From CAVQCJ01 sp963849365 (GTDB taxonomy: Bacteria > Actinomycetota > Actinomycetes > Prado026), in assembly GCA_963849365.1 (NCBI GenBank), contig CAWKHA010000004.1:930001-994000 (forward strand): a DNA stretch of 64,000 nt, in the 5' to 3' direction. Every line of letters starts with the position of its first letter. The stretch's first letter is position 1. A program made the translations under genes and the position numbers. The notes under the pieces were generated by a model. It made no database searches. It was not told where the DNA came from and saw only the letters and a list, made by a program, of their open reading frames with translations. Positions 1 to 8,251 of the stretch are shown piece after piece.

Positions 1-163
1 TGCCCGGGATGCCGCAAGGCTCGCCCTCGTCGAGGTTCCCGCGCAGACCGATGTGGCCGTTGGAGAGCGCGAACAGCGACTCTGACTGGGCGAGCAGCGA
101 CAGGTCCAGGGCGGTCTCGCTCACCGACCACGGCTCGACCGGGTACGGACGCTGCACGATCAT
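1..163 (-). CDS. Glycoside hydrolase family 65 protein (disaccharide phosphorylase), N-terminal part only
   Basis: Only the first 54 codons lie in the window; the gene runs off the left edge. The visible N-terminus has the GH65 signature: a W-S-V-S-E segment followed by E-S-L-F-A-L-S-N-G and G-L-R-G-N-L-D-E-G. GH65 enzymes such as maltose, trehalose, kojibiose or nigerose phosphorylase split an alpha-glucoside with inorganic phosphate and release beta-glucose 1-phosphate in the cytosol. The start codon overlaps the stop of the upstream beta-phosphoglucomutase gene (ATGA), which argues for translational coupling. The pairing fits known phosphorylase operons, because the mutase consumes the phosphorylase product. 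The disaccharide specificity cannot be told from this fragment. Confidence 0.85.
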   Translation of the reverse strand, partial: MIVQRPYPVEPWSVSETALDLSLLAQSESLFALSNGHIGLRGNLDEGEPCGIPG

Positions 164-918
164 CGCGGCCCCCCGTCCACGGGAGCGGCCAGCAGCTCCG
201 CGAGGTCCCCGACGACAGTGTCGGCGCCGTACGCGCGCAGCCCGTCGGCCTGCCCGACCCGGTCCACGCCGACGACGTACCCGAACCCGCCGGCCCGCCC
301 GGCCGCGACGCCGCTGAGCGCGTCCTCGAACACGGCGCACTGCTCGGGCGCGGAGCCCAGCAGCCGCGCGGCTGCCAGGAAGGTGTCCGGGGCCGGCTTG
401 CCCTTGAGGTGCTGTTCGCGGATGGTCACGCCGTCCACCCGGAGCTCGACCAGCGGCGCCAGCCCGGTCACCGACAGCACCTCCGCGGTGTTCGCCGACG
501 AGGACACGACCGCGCGCCGCAGCCCGGCCCGCTCGGCGGCCTCCAGGTAACGCCGCGAGCCCTCGTACACCTCCACCCCCCGGGTACGGATGCGGTGCAG
601 CAGCACCTCGTTCTTGCGGTTGCCGAGCCCGTTCACCGTCGGCGCAGACGGCGGGTCGTCCGGCGTCCCCTCCGGGAGGGTGACGCCCCGGCTGGCCAGG
701 AAGTCGCGCACACCGTCCGAGCGCGGCTTGCCGTCCACGTACTGCTCGTAGTCGCGCGCCCCGAACGGCACGAAGCGGCCGTCACCGGCGGCGGCGCGGG
801 ACTGCAGGAAGGCGTCGAACATCTCCTTCCAGGCGGCGCTGTGCACCGAGGCGGTGTCGGTGAGGACACCGTCCAGGTCGAACAGGCAGGTCGTGACACG
901 GTCCGGGAGCCCGAGCAT
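160..918 (-). CDS. pgmB: Beta-phosphoglucomutase family HAD hydrolase
   Basis: This 252-residue protein converts beta-glucose 1-phosphate to glucose 6-phosphate in the cytosol. HAD motif I is F-D-L-D-G-V-L-T-D-T with nucleophile D14 and general acid/base D16. Motif II is V-V-S-S-S-A-N-T; the K-G-K-P-A-P-D-T-F lysine motif and the F-E-D-A-L-S-G-V-A-A-G acid motif follow, all typical of beta-PGM. The reading frame extends far upstream, but the ATG at 918 was chosen because it has a GGGAGG Shine-Dalgarno sequence just before it and starts the HAD fold directly. It is followed without a gap by the GH65 phosphorylase gene, which supplies its substrate. Confidence 0.88.
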   Translation of the reverse strand: MLGLPDRVTTCLFDLDGVLTDTASVHSAAWKEMFDAFLQSRAAAGDGRFVPFGARDYEQYVDGKPRSDGVRDFLASRGVTLPEGTPDDPPSAPTVNGLGNRKNEVLLHRIRTRGVEVYEGSRRYLEAAERAGLRRAVVSSSANTAEVLSVTGLAPLVELRVDGVTIREQHLKGKPAPDTFLAAARLLGSAPEQCAVFEDALSGVAAGRAGGFGYVVGVDRVGQADGLRAYGADTVVGDLAELLAAPVDGGPR

Positions 919-1120
919 CCGCCACCTCCCGCTGATCACCGTACGGCTCCCGGCCCCCCGCCCACCCCCGACTTCACCGAGCGGTCGGTCGCCGGGAGCC
1001 CGCCCGAGCGGCCCGGTGGCGGCCGTCCGCTCGGTCAAGTGCGGTCGGGTGACCCGTGTCGGAAGGCGCGGATCGCGAGTACGTTCGGCCCAGCAACCGT
1101 CCCTGAACGGGGGTGGCGCC

Positions 1121-2362
1121 ATGCGCATCAGCCCGAGGTCCGCAGCACTCGCGACCGGCGCGGTCGTCGCCGGCGTGCTGGCCGTGTCGGCGCCGGCCGG
1201 GGCCGCGGCCGCCGCCCCCTGGCGCCAGGGCGACTACGGCGCCGCGCGGTCCGCGTACAACAGCAACGAGACCATCGTGAACGCGACGAGCGTCGGGCAG
1301 GTCGCGTTCGCCCGGTCCCGGACCGCACCGCCGGCCGACCCCCAGCTACCCGGCTGCGGCAGTGGGGTGGCGACGCAGCCCGTCGTGGTCGACCACCGCA
1401 TGTTCGTCGTGCTGACCGGCCGGCTCTACGCCGTCGACCTCACCAACGGCCGCACGCTGTGGTCCCGCGACCTGGACACCACGCTCGCCACGTTCTACCC
1501 CAACCTGGCCGTCGTCGGGACCAACGTCATCCTCGCCCGGGAGGACTGCATCTCGCAGAGCGACCCGTCCGGAAGTGTCACCGCGTTCAACATCAGTACC
1601 GGCGCGCAGGTGTGGAGCCAGTTCTTCGACCCGGGTCCGCTCAACATGACGGTGTGGAACGGCCGCGTGCTGTTCACCGGTTTCGAGGCCGGCGGCGCCG
1701 GTGACCTCGTCTCGCTGTCGACCACGACCGGTGCCGTGCAGTGGCAGTTCGCACCGGGGTTCTGCGACGGCATGGGCCGGCCGATCGTGGTGCACAACGT
1801 CGTGATCGTGGAGGGCTGCGGTCCGACCTCCGTGCCACGCCTGGAAGGCCACTCGCTGAGCACCGGAGCACTCCTGTGGCACCGGGCCGGCGACTGGGAC
1901 GTGCAGCGCGGAGACAGCAGCACGGCCGGCGGCCACGACGCGTACGTGGTCAACAACGCGACCGGCGCGCTGACCGCGCTGAACCCGACGACCGGTGCGA
2001 CGCGGTGGGCGAAGGCCGGTGTGGGTGACGCGCTCGCCGTCGACCCGACACACGTCTACACCGACTGCGGCGCGAACACGTTGTGCGCATTGAACAGGAC
2101 CAACGGATCGGTCGCCTGGCAGAGCTCGCAGTTCGACCTGGGCGAGCACCCGGTCGCGGTGGCCGGCGGGCTGGTGTTCTCGGGCGGCGCGTTCGACACC
2201 GTCGTCCGGGCCTCGGACGGCACCGCGGTGCTCGACCAGTTCAGCCAGCCGTTGGTCATCTGGTCCGACTCGCAGTCCATGCTGGCCGTCGCCAACGGCC
2301 GGATCGTCGTATCTTCCGGCCGGATCGTCGACGTGTACGCGGTTCCCGGCGCAGCCACCTGA
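1121..2362 (+). CDS. Secreted PQQ-binding-like beta-propeller repeat protein
   Basis: The product has 413 residues and starts with a classical signal peptide (basic M-R-I-S-P-R-S, a hydrophobic Ala/Val core, then A-P-A-G-A-A-A). The rest consists of PQQ-like propeller blades: repeated segments of the type G-R-L-Y-A-V-D-L-T-N-G-R-T-L-W-S-R and L-N-P-T-T-G-A-T-R-W-A-K, where a Leu/Val-Asp-x-x-x-G turn precedes a Trp. It has no dehydrogenase motif, so it is probably an extracellular binding or scaffold protein rather than a quinoprotein enzyme. Cysteines occur in several blades and may form disulfides. It is transcribed divergently from the beta-phosphoglucomutase gene; the 202 bp between them must hold both promoters. 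ATG 1121 was chosen because the signal peptide begins there. Confidence 0.75.
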   Translation: MRISPRSAALATGAVVAGVLAVSAPAGAAAAAPWRQGDYGAARSAYNSNETIVNATSVGQVAFARSRTAPPADPQLPGCGSGVATQPVVVDHRMFVVLTGRLYAVDLTNGRTLWSRDLDTTLATFYPNLAVVGTNVILAREDCISQSDPSGSVTAFNISTGAQVWSQFFDPGPLNMTVWNGRVLFTGFEAGGAGDLVSLSTTTGAVQWQFAPGFCDGMGRPIVVHNVVIVEGCGPTSVPRLEGHSLSTGALLWHRAGDWDVQRGDSSTAGGHDAYVVNNATGALTALNPTTGATRWAKAGVGDALAVDPTHVYTDCGANTLCALNRTNGSVAWQSSQFDLGEHPVAVAGGLVFSGGAFDTVVRASDGTAVLDQFSQPLVIWSDSQSMLAVANGRIVVSSGRIVDVYAVPGAAT

Positions 2363-2397
2363 CCCACCCGCAAAGTGGGGAGGGTGGGGGAGGTCGG

Positions 2398-2610
2398 TCA
2401 GGACGGGTGGGCGCGGAGCCAGTCCTGGGCGCCCTGCGGAAGGTAGAGCAGGCCGTCCTCCAGCTCGCTGAACAGGCCGGTCTCGATCAGGTCCTCGGTC
2501 GGCGGGAAGCCCTGGGACGGGTCGTCGAGCAGGATCGCGTGGACGTCCGGGCGGGCCCGCCGCAGCCGGTCCAGGTCGTTCACCAGCAGCTCGTCGTCCA
2601 CGCTCGGCAT
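2398..2610 (-). CDS. Small acidic protein of unknown function, coupled to the TetR gene
   Basis: A 70-residue acidic reading frame whose ATG lies one base after the stop codon of the TetR gene, so it would be co-transcribed with it. The sequence (M-P-S-V-D-D-E-L-L-V-N-D-L-D-R-L, then L-L-D-D-P-S-Q-G-F-P-P-T-E-D-L) is rich in Asp, Glu and Leu and has no membrane segment or recognisable motif. Its third-codon-position GC looks like that of real genes nearby. I do not recognise the family. No strong Shine-Dalgarno sequence is visible, so expression would rely on coupling. Confidence 0.5.
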   Translation of the reverse strand: MPSVDDELLVNDLDRLRRARPDVHAILLDDPSQGFPPTEDLIETGLFSELEDGLLYLPQGAQDWLRAHPS

Positions 2611-2611
2611 C

Positions 2612-3301
2612 CTAGGGGGCGGACGTCCGGGCCCGAGCTTCGACAGCGTCGAGGATGACCTGGACAGCCACCCGGTAGACGTCGTGGTCGCGCAGCGCCT
2701 CGAGCTGGTCCCGCACCGCAGCCAGCGCCGGGAGCTGGTTGCCCCGGAGCGCGGCCGAGCCGCCGAGCCAGCGCGGGTCGTCGTCCACCGCCGGGCCGGC
2801 CACCAGCAGGATGCGCGCCTGCGCGCTCGAGAACGCGAGCACGTACGACGAGAACACACCGTAGAAACGCACCGAGTCGTCGGCGCCGAGCCCCGCCTCG
2901 GACATCGCCCGGATGATCAGGTCGACCGCGGACAGCTCGCCCTGCCCGCCCGTGGTCTGGGTCGCCGCCTCGGCACCGATCGTGGGGTGCGCGGTGAACA
3001 CCTCGAGCGTGGCGTCGGCGAGCGTGGTCAGGCGGCTGCGCCAGTCGGCAGCCAGGTCGATGCGGGCGATCGTGTCGACGATCAACCTGTCGATGACCCC
3101 GCGGACCAGCTCGTCCTTGTCCCGGAAGTGCCGGTAGATGGCGGTCGGGTCGGCACCGAGCTCGCGGCCGAGCCGGCGCACGGTCAGCGGCTCGGTGCCT
3201 CCGGTCGAGGCCAGCCGCAGCGCCGCGTCGAGGATCGTGCCCGCGTCGAGCTGCGGGCGGACCCGGGCCGACGCCGCGGGCCCGCTCGGCTCAGCGGCCA
3301 T
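2612..3301 (-). CDS. TetR/AcrR family transcriptional regulator
   Basis: This 229-residue regulator has the TetR N-terminal helix-turn-helix at about residues 20-70: I-L-D-A-A-L-R-L-A, then L-T-V-R-R-L-G-R-E-L-G-A and I-Y-R-H-F-R-D-K-D-E-L. The C-terminal half is an all-helical ligand domain of the TetR_C type (L-A-D-A-T-L-E-V-F-T-A-H-P-T-I-G). GGAGG precedes the ATG. It is transcribed divergently from the amidohydrolase/ABC-transporter operon. A perfect 6-3-6 inverted repeat overlaps the -35 box of that operon, so the natural inference is that this protein represses the operon until a transported amide or peptide-like ligand binds. Confidence 0.9.
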   Translation of the reverse strand: MAAEPSGPAASARVRPQLDAGTILDAALRLASTGGTEPLTVRRLGRELGADPTAIYRHFRDKDELVRGVIDRLIVDTIARIDLAADWRSRLTTLADATLEVFTAHPTIGAEAATQTTGGQGELSAVDLIIRAMSEAGLGADDSVRFYGVFSSYVLAFSSAQARILLVAGPAVDDDPRWLGGSAALRGNQLPALAAVRDQLEALRDHDVYRVAVQVILDAVEARARTSAP

Positions 3302-3380
3302 GGCGCCTCCTCGGTCCGGGCGGGCGAGCGGTGCCGGCCGCTTGGCCCGGTTGCGAGCAGATCACGGTTGAGAGTATCTA

Positions 3381-3395
3381 GTCAACAGCGTTGAC
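3381..3395. promoter_or_regulatory. Probable TetR operator
   Basis: GTCAAC-AGC-GTTGAC is a perfect inverted repeat with 6-bp arms and a 3-bp spacer in the divergent region between the TetR gene and the amidohydrolase gene. Its right arm contains the -35 hexamer of the rightward promoter. A regulator bound here would block that promoter, which is the usual TetR arrangement. Confidence 0.55.
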
Positions 3396-3420
3396 ATCAC
3401 CGCTGACGCCGCCTTACGCT
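3391..3420 (+). promoter_or_regulatory. Promoter of the amidohydrolase/ABC operon
   Basis: TTGACA at 3391-3396 is a consensus -35 box. TACGCT at 3415-3420 fits the actinobacterial TANNNT -10 box at 18-bp spacing. The amidohydrolase ATG lies about 60 bp downstream and has its own GAGGAG ribosome binding site at 3470-3475. Confidence 0.5.
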
Positions 3421-3480
3421 CCCGGCCAGTGTCGCGCCCCTCCCGCACCGGGACGGGCTCCCACACCTCGAGGAGCACGC

Positions 3481-5127
3481 ATGGCCGAGCAGGTCGACAC
3501 GGTCTTCGTGGGCGGGTCGGTCTTCGCCCCGGGCGCCGACTCGTCCCGCCGCGCCGGCCTCGCCGTCTCCGGCGGGCGCATCCTCGCGGTGGGCCGCGAC
3601 GAAGATGTGCGCCAGCTGGCCGGACCGCAGACCGAGGTGGTCGACCTGGCCGGCGGCCTGCTGGTCCCCGGCTTCCAGGACGCGCACGTGCACCCGGTCA
3701 TGGGCGGGCTGGCGATGAAGCGGTGCGAGCTGCACGGCACCGCCTCGGCGCAGGAGTGCCTCGACATCGTCGGCGCGTACGCCGCCGCCCACCCCGAGCT
3801 GGAGTGGATCGTCGGCGGCGGCTGGTCGATGCAGTTCTTCCCCGGCGGCACGCCGACGCGGCAGGCGCTGGACTCGGTGGTGCCGGACCGTCCCGTGATC
3901 CTGACCAACCGCGACGGGCACGGCACCTGGGTCAACAGCCGGGCGCTGGCGCTGGCCCGGGTCGACGCGTTCACCGCCGACCCGGTGGACGGGCGGATCG
4001 AGCGCGAGGCCGACGGCAGGCCGGCGGGCACGTTGCACGAGGGAGCCGGCGGACTCGTCGGCCGCTTCGTGCCGGAGGCCGACGAGCGGGACCTGCTCGA
4101 CGGGCTGCTCGAGGCGCAGCAGCTCCTGTTCTCGCTGGGGATCACGGCCTGGCAGGACGCGGCCGTCGGCGCGATGTTCGGACTGCCCGACGTCCTGCCG
4201 GTCTACCTGCGCGCCGCCCGCTCGGGGGACCTCAAGGCGCGCGTGGTCGGCGCGTTGTGGTGGGACCGCGAGCGCGGCGGCGAGCAGATCAGGGAGCTGG
4301 TCGAGCGCCGGGCAGACGGGCGCGCGGGGCGCTTCGCGGCGACCAGCGTGAAGATCATGCAGGACGGCGTGGCGGAGAACTTCACCGCCGCGATGCTCGA
4401 GCCGTACCTGGACGGCCACGGCTGCCGGACGGCCAACGCCGGGCTCAGCTTCGTGAACCCGGTCGCCCTCCGCGAGCACGTGACCCGGCTGGACGCCGAG
4501 GGCTTCCAGGTGCACTTCCACGCGCTCGGCGACCGCGCGGTGCGCGAGGCGCTGGACGCCCTCCACTCGGCGCGAGCGGTCAACGGGCCCGCCGACCGCC
4601 GGCACCACCTCGCGCACCTGCAGGTGGTGCACCCGGACGACATCGCGCGGTTCTCCTCGCTCGGCGTCGTCGCGAACATCCAGCCGCTGTGGGCCGCGCA
4701 CGAGCCGCAGATGGACGAGCTGACGATCCCTTTCCTCGGCGAGCCGCGCTCGTCGTGGCAGTACCCGTTCGGCGACCTGCTGCGCTCCGGCGCGCGGGTG
4801 GCGGCCGGCAGCGACTGGTCCGTGAGCAGCCCGGACCCGCTCGCCGGCATCCACGTCGCGGTGAACCGGGTGTCCCCGGGGGAGGACGCGGAGCCGCTCT
4901 ACGCGCGCAACCGCATCACGCTCGCCGACGGGCTGACCGCGTACACGGCCGGCAGCGCGTACGTGAACCACCTGGACGGCTCGACCGGACGGCTCGACAT
5001 CGGCGCTTACGCCGACCTGGCGGTCCTGGACCGCGACCCGTTCGCGGCAGCTGACGACCGCATCGCTCAGACCCGCGTGACCCGTACCTACGTCGAGGGC
5101 GAGCTCGTCTTCGCCGCGCAGACCTGA
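3481..5127 (+). CDS. Amidohydrolase family 3 (YtcJ-like) metal-dependent hydrolase
   Basis: This 548-residue cytosolic protein belongs to the amidohydrolase superfamily, YtcJ-like branch. It shows the first metal motif Q-D-A-H-V-H-P-V (His-x-His), the region V-K-I-M-Q-D-G-V, the later histidines in H-F-H-A-L-G-D-R-A-V and H-H-L-A-H-L-Q-V-V, and the catalytic aspartate segment A-A-G-S-D-W-S-V. A small beta-sandwich formed from both ends completes the fold. Such enzymes cleave C-N bonds in formamides, N-acyl groups or cyclic amides; the substrate here is unknown. ATG 3481 has GAGGAG 5 bp upstream and begins the N-terminal beta-sandwich. It is the first gene of an operon with a peptide-type ABC transporter and an amidase, so it probably acts on the imported compound. 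Confidence 0.88.
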   Translation: MAEQVDTVFVGGSVFAPGADSSRRAGLAVSGGRILAVGRDEDVRQLAGPQTEVVDLAGGLLVPGFQDAHVHPVMGGLAMKRCELHGTASAQECLDIVGAYAAAHPELEWIVGGGWSMQFFPGGTPTRQALDSVVPDRPVILTNRDGHGTWVNSRALALARVDAFTADPVDGRIEREADGRPAGTLHEGAGGLVGRFVPEADERDLLDGLLEAQQLLFSLGITAWQDAAVGAMFGLPDVLPVYLRAARSGDLKARVVGALWWDRERGGEQIRELVERRADGRAGRFAATSVKIMQDGVAENFTAAMLEPYLDGHGCRTANAGLSFVNPVALREHVTRLDAEGFQVHFHALGDRAVREALDALHSARAVNGPADRRHHLAHLQVVHPDDIARFSSLGVVANIQPLWAAHEPQMDELTIPFLGEPRSSWQYPFGDLLRSGARVAAGSDWSVSSPDPLAGIHVAVNRVSPGEDAEPLYARNRITLADGLTAYTAGSAYVNHLDGSTGRLDIGAYADLAVLDRDPFAAADDRIAQTRVTRTYVEGELVFAAQT

Positions 5128-5171
5128 CCGAGCCTCGCGGCCACCCCGCCGCGACCGCCAATGGAGGACTG

Positions 5172-6827
5172 ATGCCCGCACCGATCCGGCCGCGCCGCCA
5201 CCCCGTCTTGCTGGCGAGCGCGGCCACCGCCGCCGTCGTGCTGTCGGCCTGCAGCGGGACCGCCTCGCCGAGCCCGTCCGCCAGCACGTCCGGTGGTGCG
5301 GCCTACCAGCTCACGGCGCAGACCCCGAAGCCCAAGGGCGACATCGACTCCTTCACGTGGTCGGTCTACGCGGAGCCGTACTCGCTGGACTACGCGTACG
5401 CCTTCGACTACCCGCCCAACCAGATCCTCGCGAACGTCTGCGAGAGCCTGCTGCGCTGGAACGCGAACCTGAGCGCATCGCCCGGCCTGGCCTCGGCGTA
5501 CGCGAACCCGACGCCCACCAGCTGGGTCTACACCATCCGCCAGGGCGTGACCTTCCACGACGGGACGCCGCTGACGGCGGACGACGTGGTGGCCTCGCTG
5601 AAGCGACACCTGGACCCGGACGTCGGCTCGTACTGGGCGAGCGTCTACCAGAACGTGAAGTCGATCGCGAAGACCGGCTCGGACCAGGTCACGGTGACGC
5701 TGACCAAGCCGGACTCCCAGTTCAACCAGTACATGGCGGCCAGCCCGGGTGCGATCGAGTCGGCGAAGACGCTGACCGCGGACGGCAAGGACTACGGCAA
5801 CCCGAGCAAGGGCGTCAACTGCACCGGACCGTTCGCGTTCGCGTCGTGGTCGCCCGGGCAGAGCATCACGCTCGAGCGGTACGACGGCTACTGGGACGCC
5901 GACCTGAAGGCCAGGGCCGGCCAGGTGAAGTTCGTGTTCCTGCAGGACCCGAACACCCGGGTCAACGCCTGGAAGTCCGGCGAGGTCGACGGTGGCTGGC
6001 AGGTGCCGTCGAACGCGTACGCGCAGCTCACGAACGGCGGCCCCGGCAAGCTCTACTACGGGACCAACACCACGGTGAACGACGAGATCGTCTCCAACCT
6101 GAAGGGCCCGCTGGGCGACAAGCGGGTGCGGCAGGCGCTGCTCATGGCGATCGACCGCCAGGGGATCATGAAGGCCGGCGAGCAGGGCGTCGCCGACCGG
6201 GCGCAGTCGCTGGCGACCAAGACCGACTGGGTCGGTGTCCCGGCCTCGACGGTCGACGGCTACTACTCGGGGCTGCCGCAGTACCCGCACGATGTCGCCA
6301 AGGCGAAGGCGCTGGCCGCTTCGGCCGGCGTCAAGGGCCAGACCGTGGTGATCGCGACCAGCCCGATCACCTCGGCCGCCGACGTCCTGACCCAGGCCGT
6401 CGCGCAGGCGGCGACCGACATCGGCCTCACGCCGAAGATCGAGACCATCTCGCCGGACAAGTACACGACGCTGTTCAGCGACCCGGCCGCGCGCAAGGGG
6501 ATCGACCTCTTCTTCACCTCGTGGTACGTCTCCATCGGTGACCCGCTGGACATGTACGGCGTGCTGCAGACCGGGCAGTTCAGCAACTACGGCGGCTGGT
6601 CGAACGCGGGGTACGACGCCGCGGTCGCGCAGGCGATCGGCACCGCCGACCCCGTGCAGCGCTCGGCCTTCACCGCCGCGGCGCAGCAGATCGCGCAGGA
6701 CGAGCTGCCGTGGCTGCCGCTCTACACCGTGCCGACGACCGTGTGGATGGGCAGGCGCATCACCGGCGTCCAGCCGTCGATCAACTTCATGTACTACCCG
6801 TGGGCGGCGCAGATCGGCGCCGCCTGA
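5172..6827 (+). CDS. ABC transporter substrate-binding lipoprotein, dipeptide/oligopeptide type
   Basis: The 551-residue product begins with a lipoprotein signal peptide ending in the lipobox L-S-A-C, so it should be anchored by a lipid on the outer face of the membrane. The mature part is a family 5 solute-binding protein (SBP_bac_5): T-W-S-V-Y-A-E-P-Y-S-L-D-Y near the start, F-H-D-G-T-P-L-T-A-D-D-V-V, then L-L-M-A-I-D-R-Q and the late W-L-P-L-Y segment. GGAGG lies at 5163-5167 before the ATG. It delivers the ligand to the permeases encoded downstream. The stop codon overlaps the amidase start by one base. Confidence 0.9.
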   Translation: MPAPIRPRRHPVLLASAATAAVVLSACSGTASPSPSASTSGGAAYQLTAQTPKPKGDIDSFTWSVYAEPYSLDYAYAFDYPPNQILANVCESLLRWNANLSASPGLASAYANPTPTSWVYTIRQGVTFHDGTPLTADDVVASLKRHLDPDVGSYWASVYQNVKSIAKTGSDQVTVTLTKPDSQFNQYMAASPGAIESAKTLTADGKDYGNPSKGVNCTGPFAFASWSPGQSITLERYDGYWDADLKARAGQVKFVFLQDPNTRVNAWKSGEVDGGWQVPSNAYAQLTNGGPGKLYYGTNTTVNDEIVSNLKGPLGDKRVRQALLMAIDRQGIMKAGEQGVADRAQSLATKTDWVGVPASTVDGYYSGLPQYPHDVAKAKALAASAGVKGQTVVIATSPITSAADVLTQAVAQAATDIGLTPKIETISPDKYTTLFSDPAARKGIDLFFTSWYVSIGDPLDMYGVLQTGQFSNYGGWSNAGYDAAVAQAIGTADPVQRSAFTAAAQQIAQDELPWLPLYTVPTTVWMGRRITGVQPSINFMYYPWAAQIGAA

Positions 6828-8251
6828 TGACCGAGCTGCACTACCTGTCCGCGACCGACGCGCTGGCGCTGTTCCGGGCCAGGGAGCTGTCGCCGGTCGA
6901 GCTGCTCGACGCCGTCCTCGTACGGACCGAGCAGGTGGAGCCCGTCGTCAACGCGATGACCGAGCTGCTGCGCGAGGAGGCCTACGCGGCGGCGCGCGTC
7001 GCCGAGGCCCGCTATGCCGGGCGCGGTCCGCAGCCACGCCCGCTCGAGGGCGTCCCGCTGGCGCTCAAGGAGGAGCAGGCCTGGGCCGGCCGGACCATCG
7101 AGGAGGGGTCGCTGCTGGAGCGGGGCCGCGTCGCCGATGTCACGCACCCCGTGGTGACCCGGGTGCTGGCGGCCGGCGCCGTCGTGCACGCCAGGACGAC
7201 GACGCCGGAGTTCTCCTGCGCGCCCTTCACGCACTCCGACCTGTGGGGGGTCACGCGCAACCCGTGGAACCCGCTGCTGTCGCCGGGCGGCTCGTCCGGC
7301 GGCTCGGCGGCGGCGCTCGCGGCCGGCTCGACCGCCCTGGCCACCGGCTCGGACATCGGCGGCTCGATCCGGCTGCCCGCCTCGCTGTGCGGCGTGGTCG
7401 GGTTCAAGCCGCCGTTCGGCCGGGTGCCCGGGCTCTCGCCCTTCAACCAGGACACGTACTGCGCGGACGGCCCGATGGGCCGCACGGTCGCGGACGTCGC
7501 CCTGCTCCAGGACGTGCTGGCCGGGCCGCATCCGGCCGACCAGGCGTCGCTGCGCCCGGCCTACCGGCTGGGGCGCGATCCCGGCGACGTGACGGGCCGG
7601 CGGGTCGCGCTGTGCGTGCGCCTGGGTGACTACCCGGTCGACGACGTTGTCGAGGCGAACACGCGCGCGGCGGCCGAGCTGCTGCGGACGGCGGGCGCGG
7701 TCGTCGACGAGGTGGCGCTGCCGTGGACCCGCGAGCAGGTGACGGCCACCGCGTGGGCGCACTTCGGCGCCATCTTCGGCTCGGCGATCGAGCTGCTCGC
7801 CGGGGACCGGGCCGACCTGCTCATGCCGTACACCCGGGACTTCGCCCGCCGCGCCGCCGAGCAGGCGGGCGGGTCCCGGTACCTCGAGGGGCTCGACGCG
7901 GAGGCCACGCTCTACGCACCGCTGGGCGCGCTGCTCGAGGAGTACGACGCGCTGCTCGCCCCGACCGTGGGTGCGCAAGGGCTCGTCGCCGGCGACGACC
8001 ACCTCGACGCGACGATCCGGGTGGGGGACGGCACCTACCACTGGGAGGACGTGCTGATGACAGTGCCGTTCAATGTCGTCGGCCGGGTTCCGGTGCTGGC
8101 GCTGCCGAGCGGCCGCGCGCCCAACGGCGTGCCGACCGGCGTGCAGGTTGTCGGCCGCACGTACGAGGACGCGACCGTGTTCGCTCTCGGCGCCGCACTG
8201 GAGGCGGCGCAGCCCCGCTGGGCCGACCCCTCGTGGCGGCCGCAGCTGTGA
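6827..8251 (+). CDS. Amidase (amidase signature family)
   Basis: This 474-residue enzyme hydrolyses an amide bond with a Ser-cisSer-Lys triad. The lysine lies in A-L-K-E-E-Q-A-W. The signature runs S-P-G-G-S-S-G-G-S-A-A-A and continues A-T-G-S-D-I-G-G-S-I-R-L-P-A, which holds the cis-serine and the nucleophile. G-F-K-P-P-F-G-R-V-P closes the core. It has no signal peptide and is cytosolic. The gene sits between the binding-protein gene and the permease genes with 1-nt and 4-nt overlaps, so it belongs to the transport operon. This suggests that the imported compound is an amide, possibly processed first or later by the amidohydrolase. It differs from a GatA subunit because no gatB or gatC is nearby. 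Confidence 0.9.
   Translation: MTELHYLSATDALALFRARELSPVELLDAVLVRTEQVEPVVNAMTELLREEAYAAARVAEARYAGRGPQPRPLEGVPLALKEEQAWAGRTIEEGSLLERGRVADVTHPVVTRVLAAGAVVHARTTTPEFSCAPFTHSDLWGVTRNPWNPLLSPGGSSGGSAAALAAGSTALATGSDIGGSIRLPASLCGVVGFKPPFGRVPGLSPFNQDTYCADGPMGRTVADVALLQDVLAGPHPADQASLRPAYRLGRDPGDVTGRRVALCVRLGDYPVDDVVEANTRAAAELLRTAGAVVDEVALPWTREQVTATAWAHFGAIFGSAIELLAGDRADLLMPYTRDFARRAAEQAGGSRYLEGLDAEATLYAPLGALLEEYDALLAPTVGAQGLVAGDDHLDATIRVGDGTYHWEDVLMTVPFNVVGRVPVLALPSGRAPNGVPTGVQVVGRTYEDATVFALGAALEAAQPRWADPSWRPQL

Noticed and set aside
919..1120. Longer N-terminus for the beta-phosphoglucomutase
   Set aside because: The extra 70 codons are Arg/Gly-rich, overlap the divergent propeller promoter, and the internal ATG has a strong ribosome binding site.
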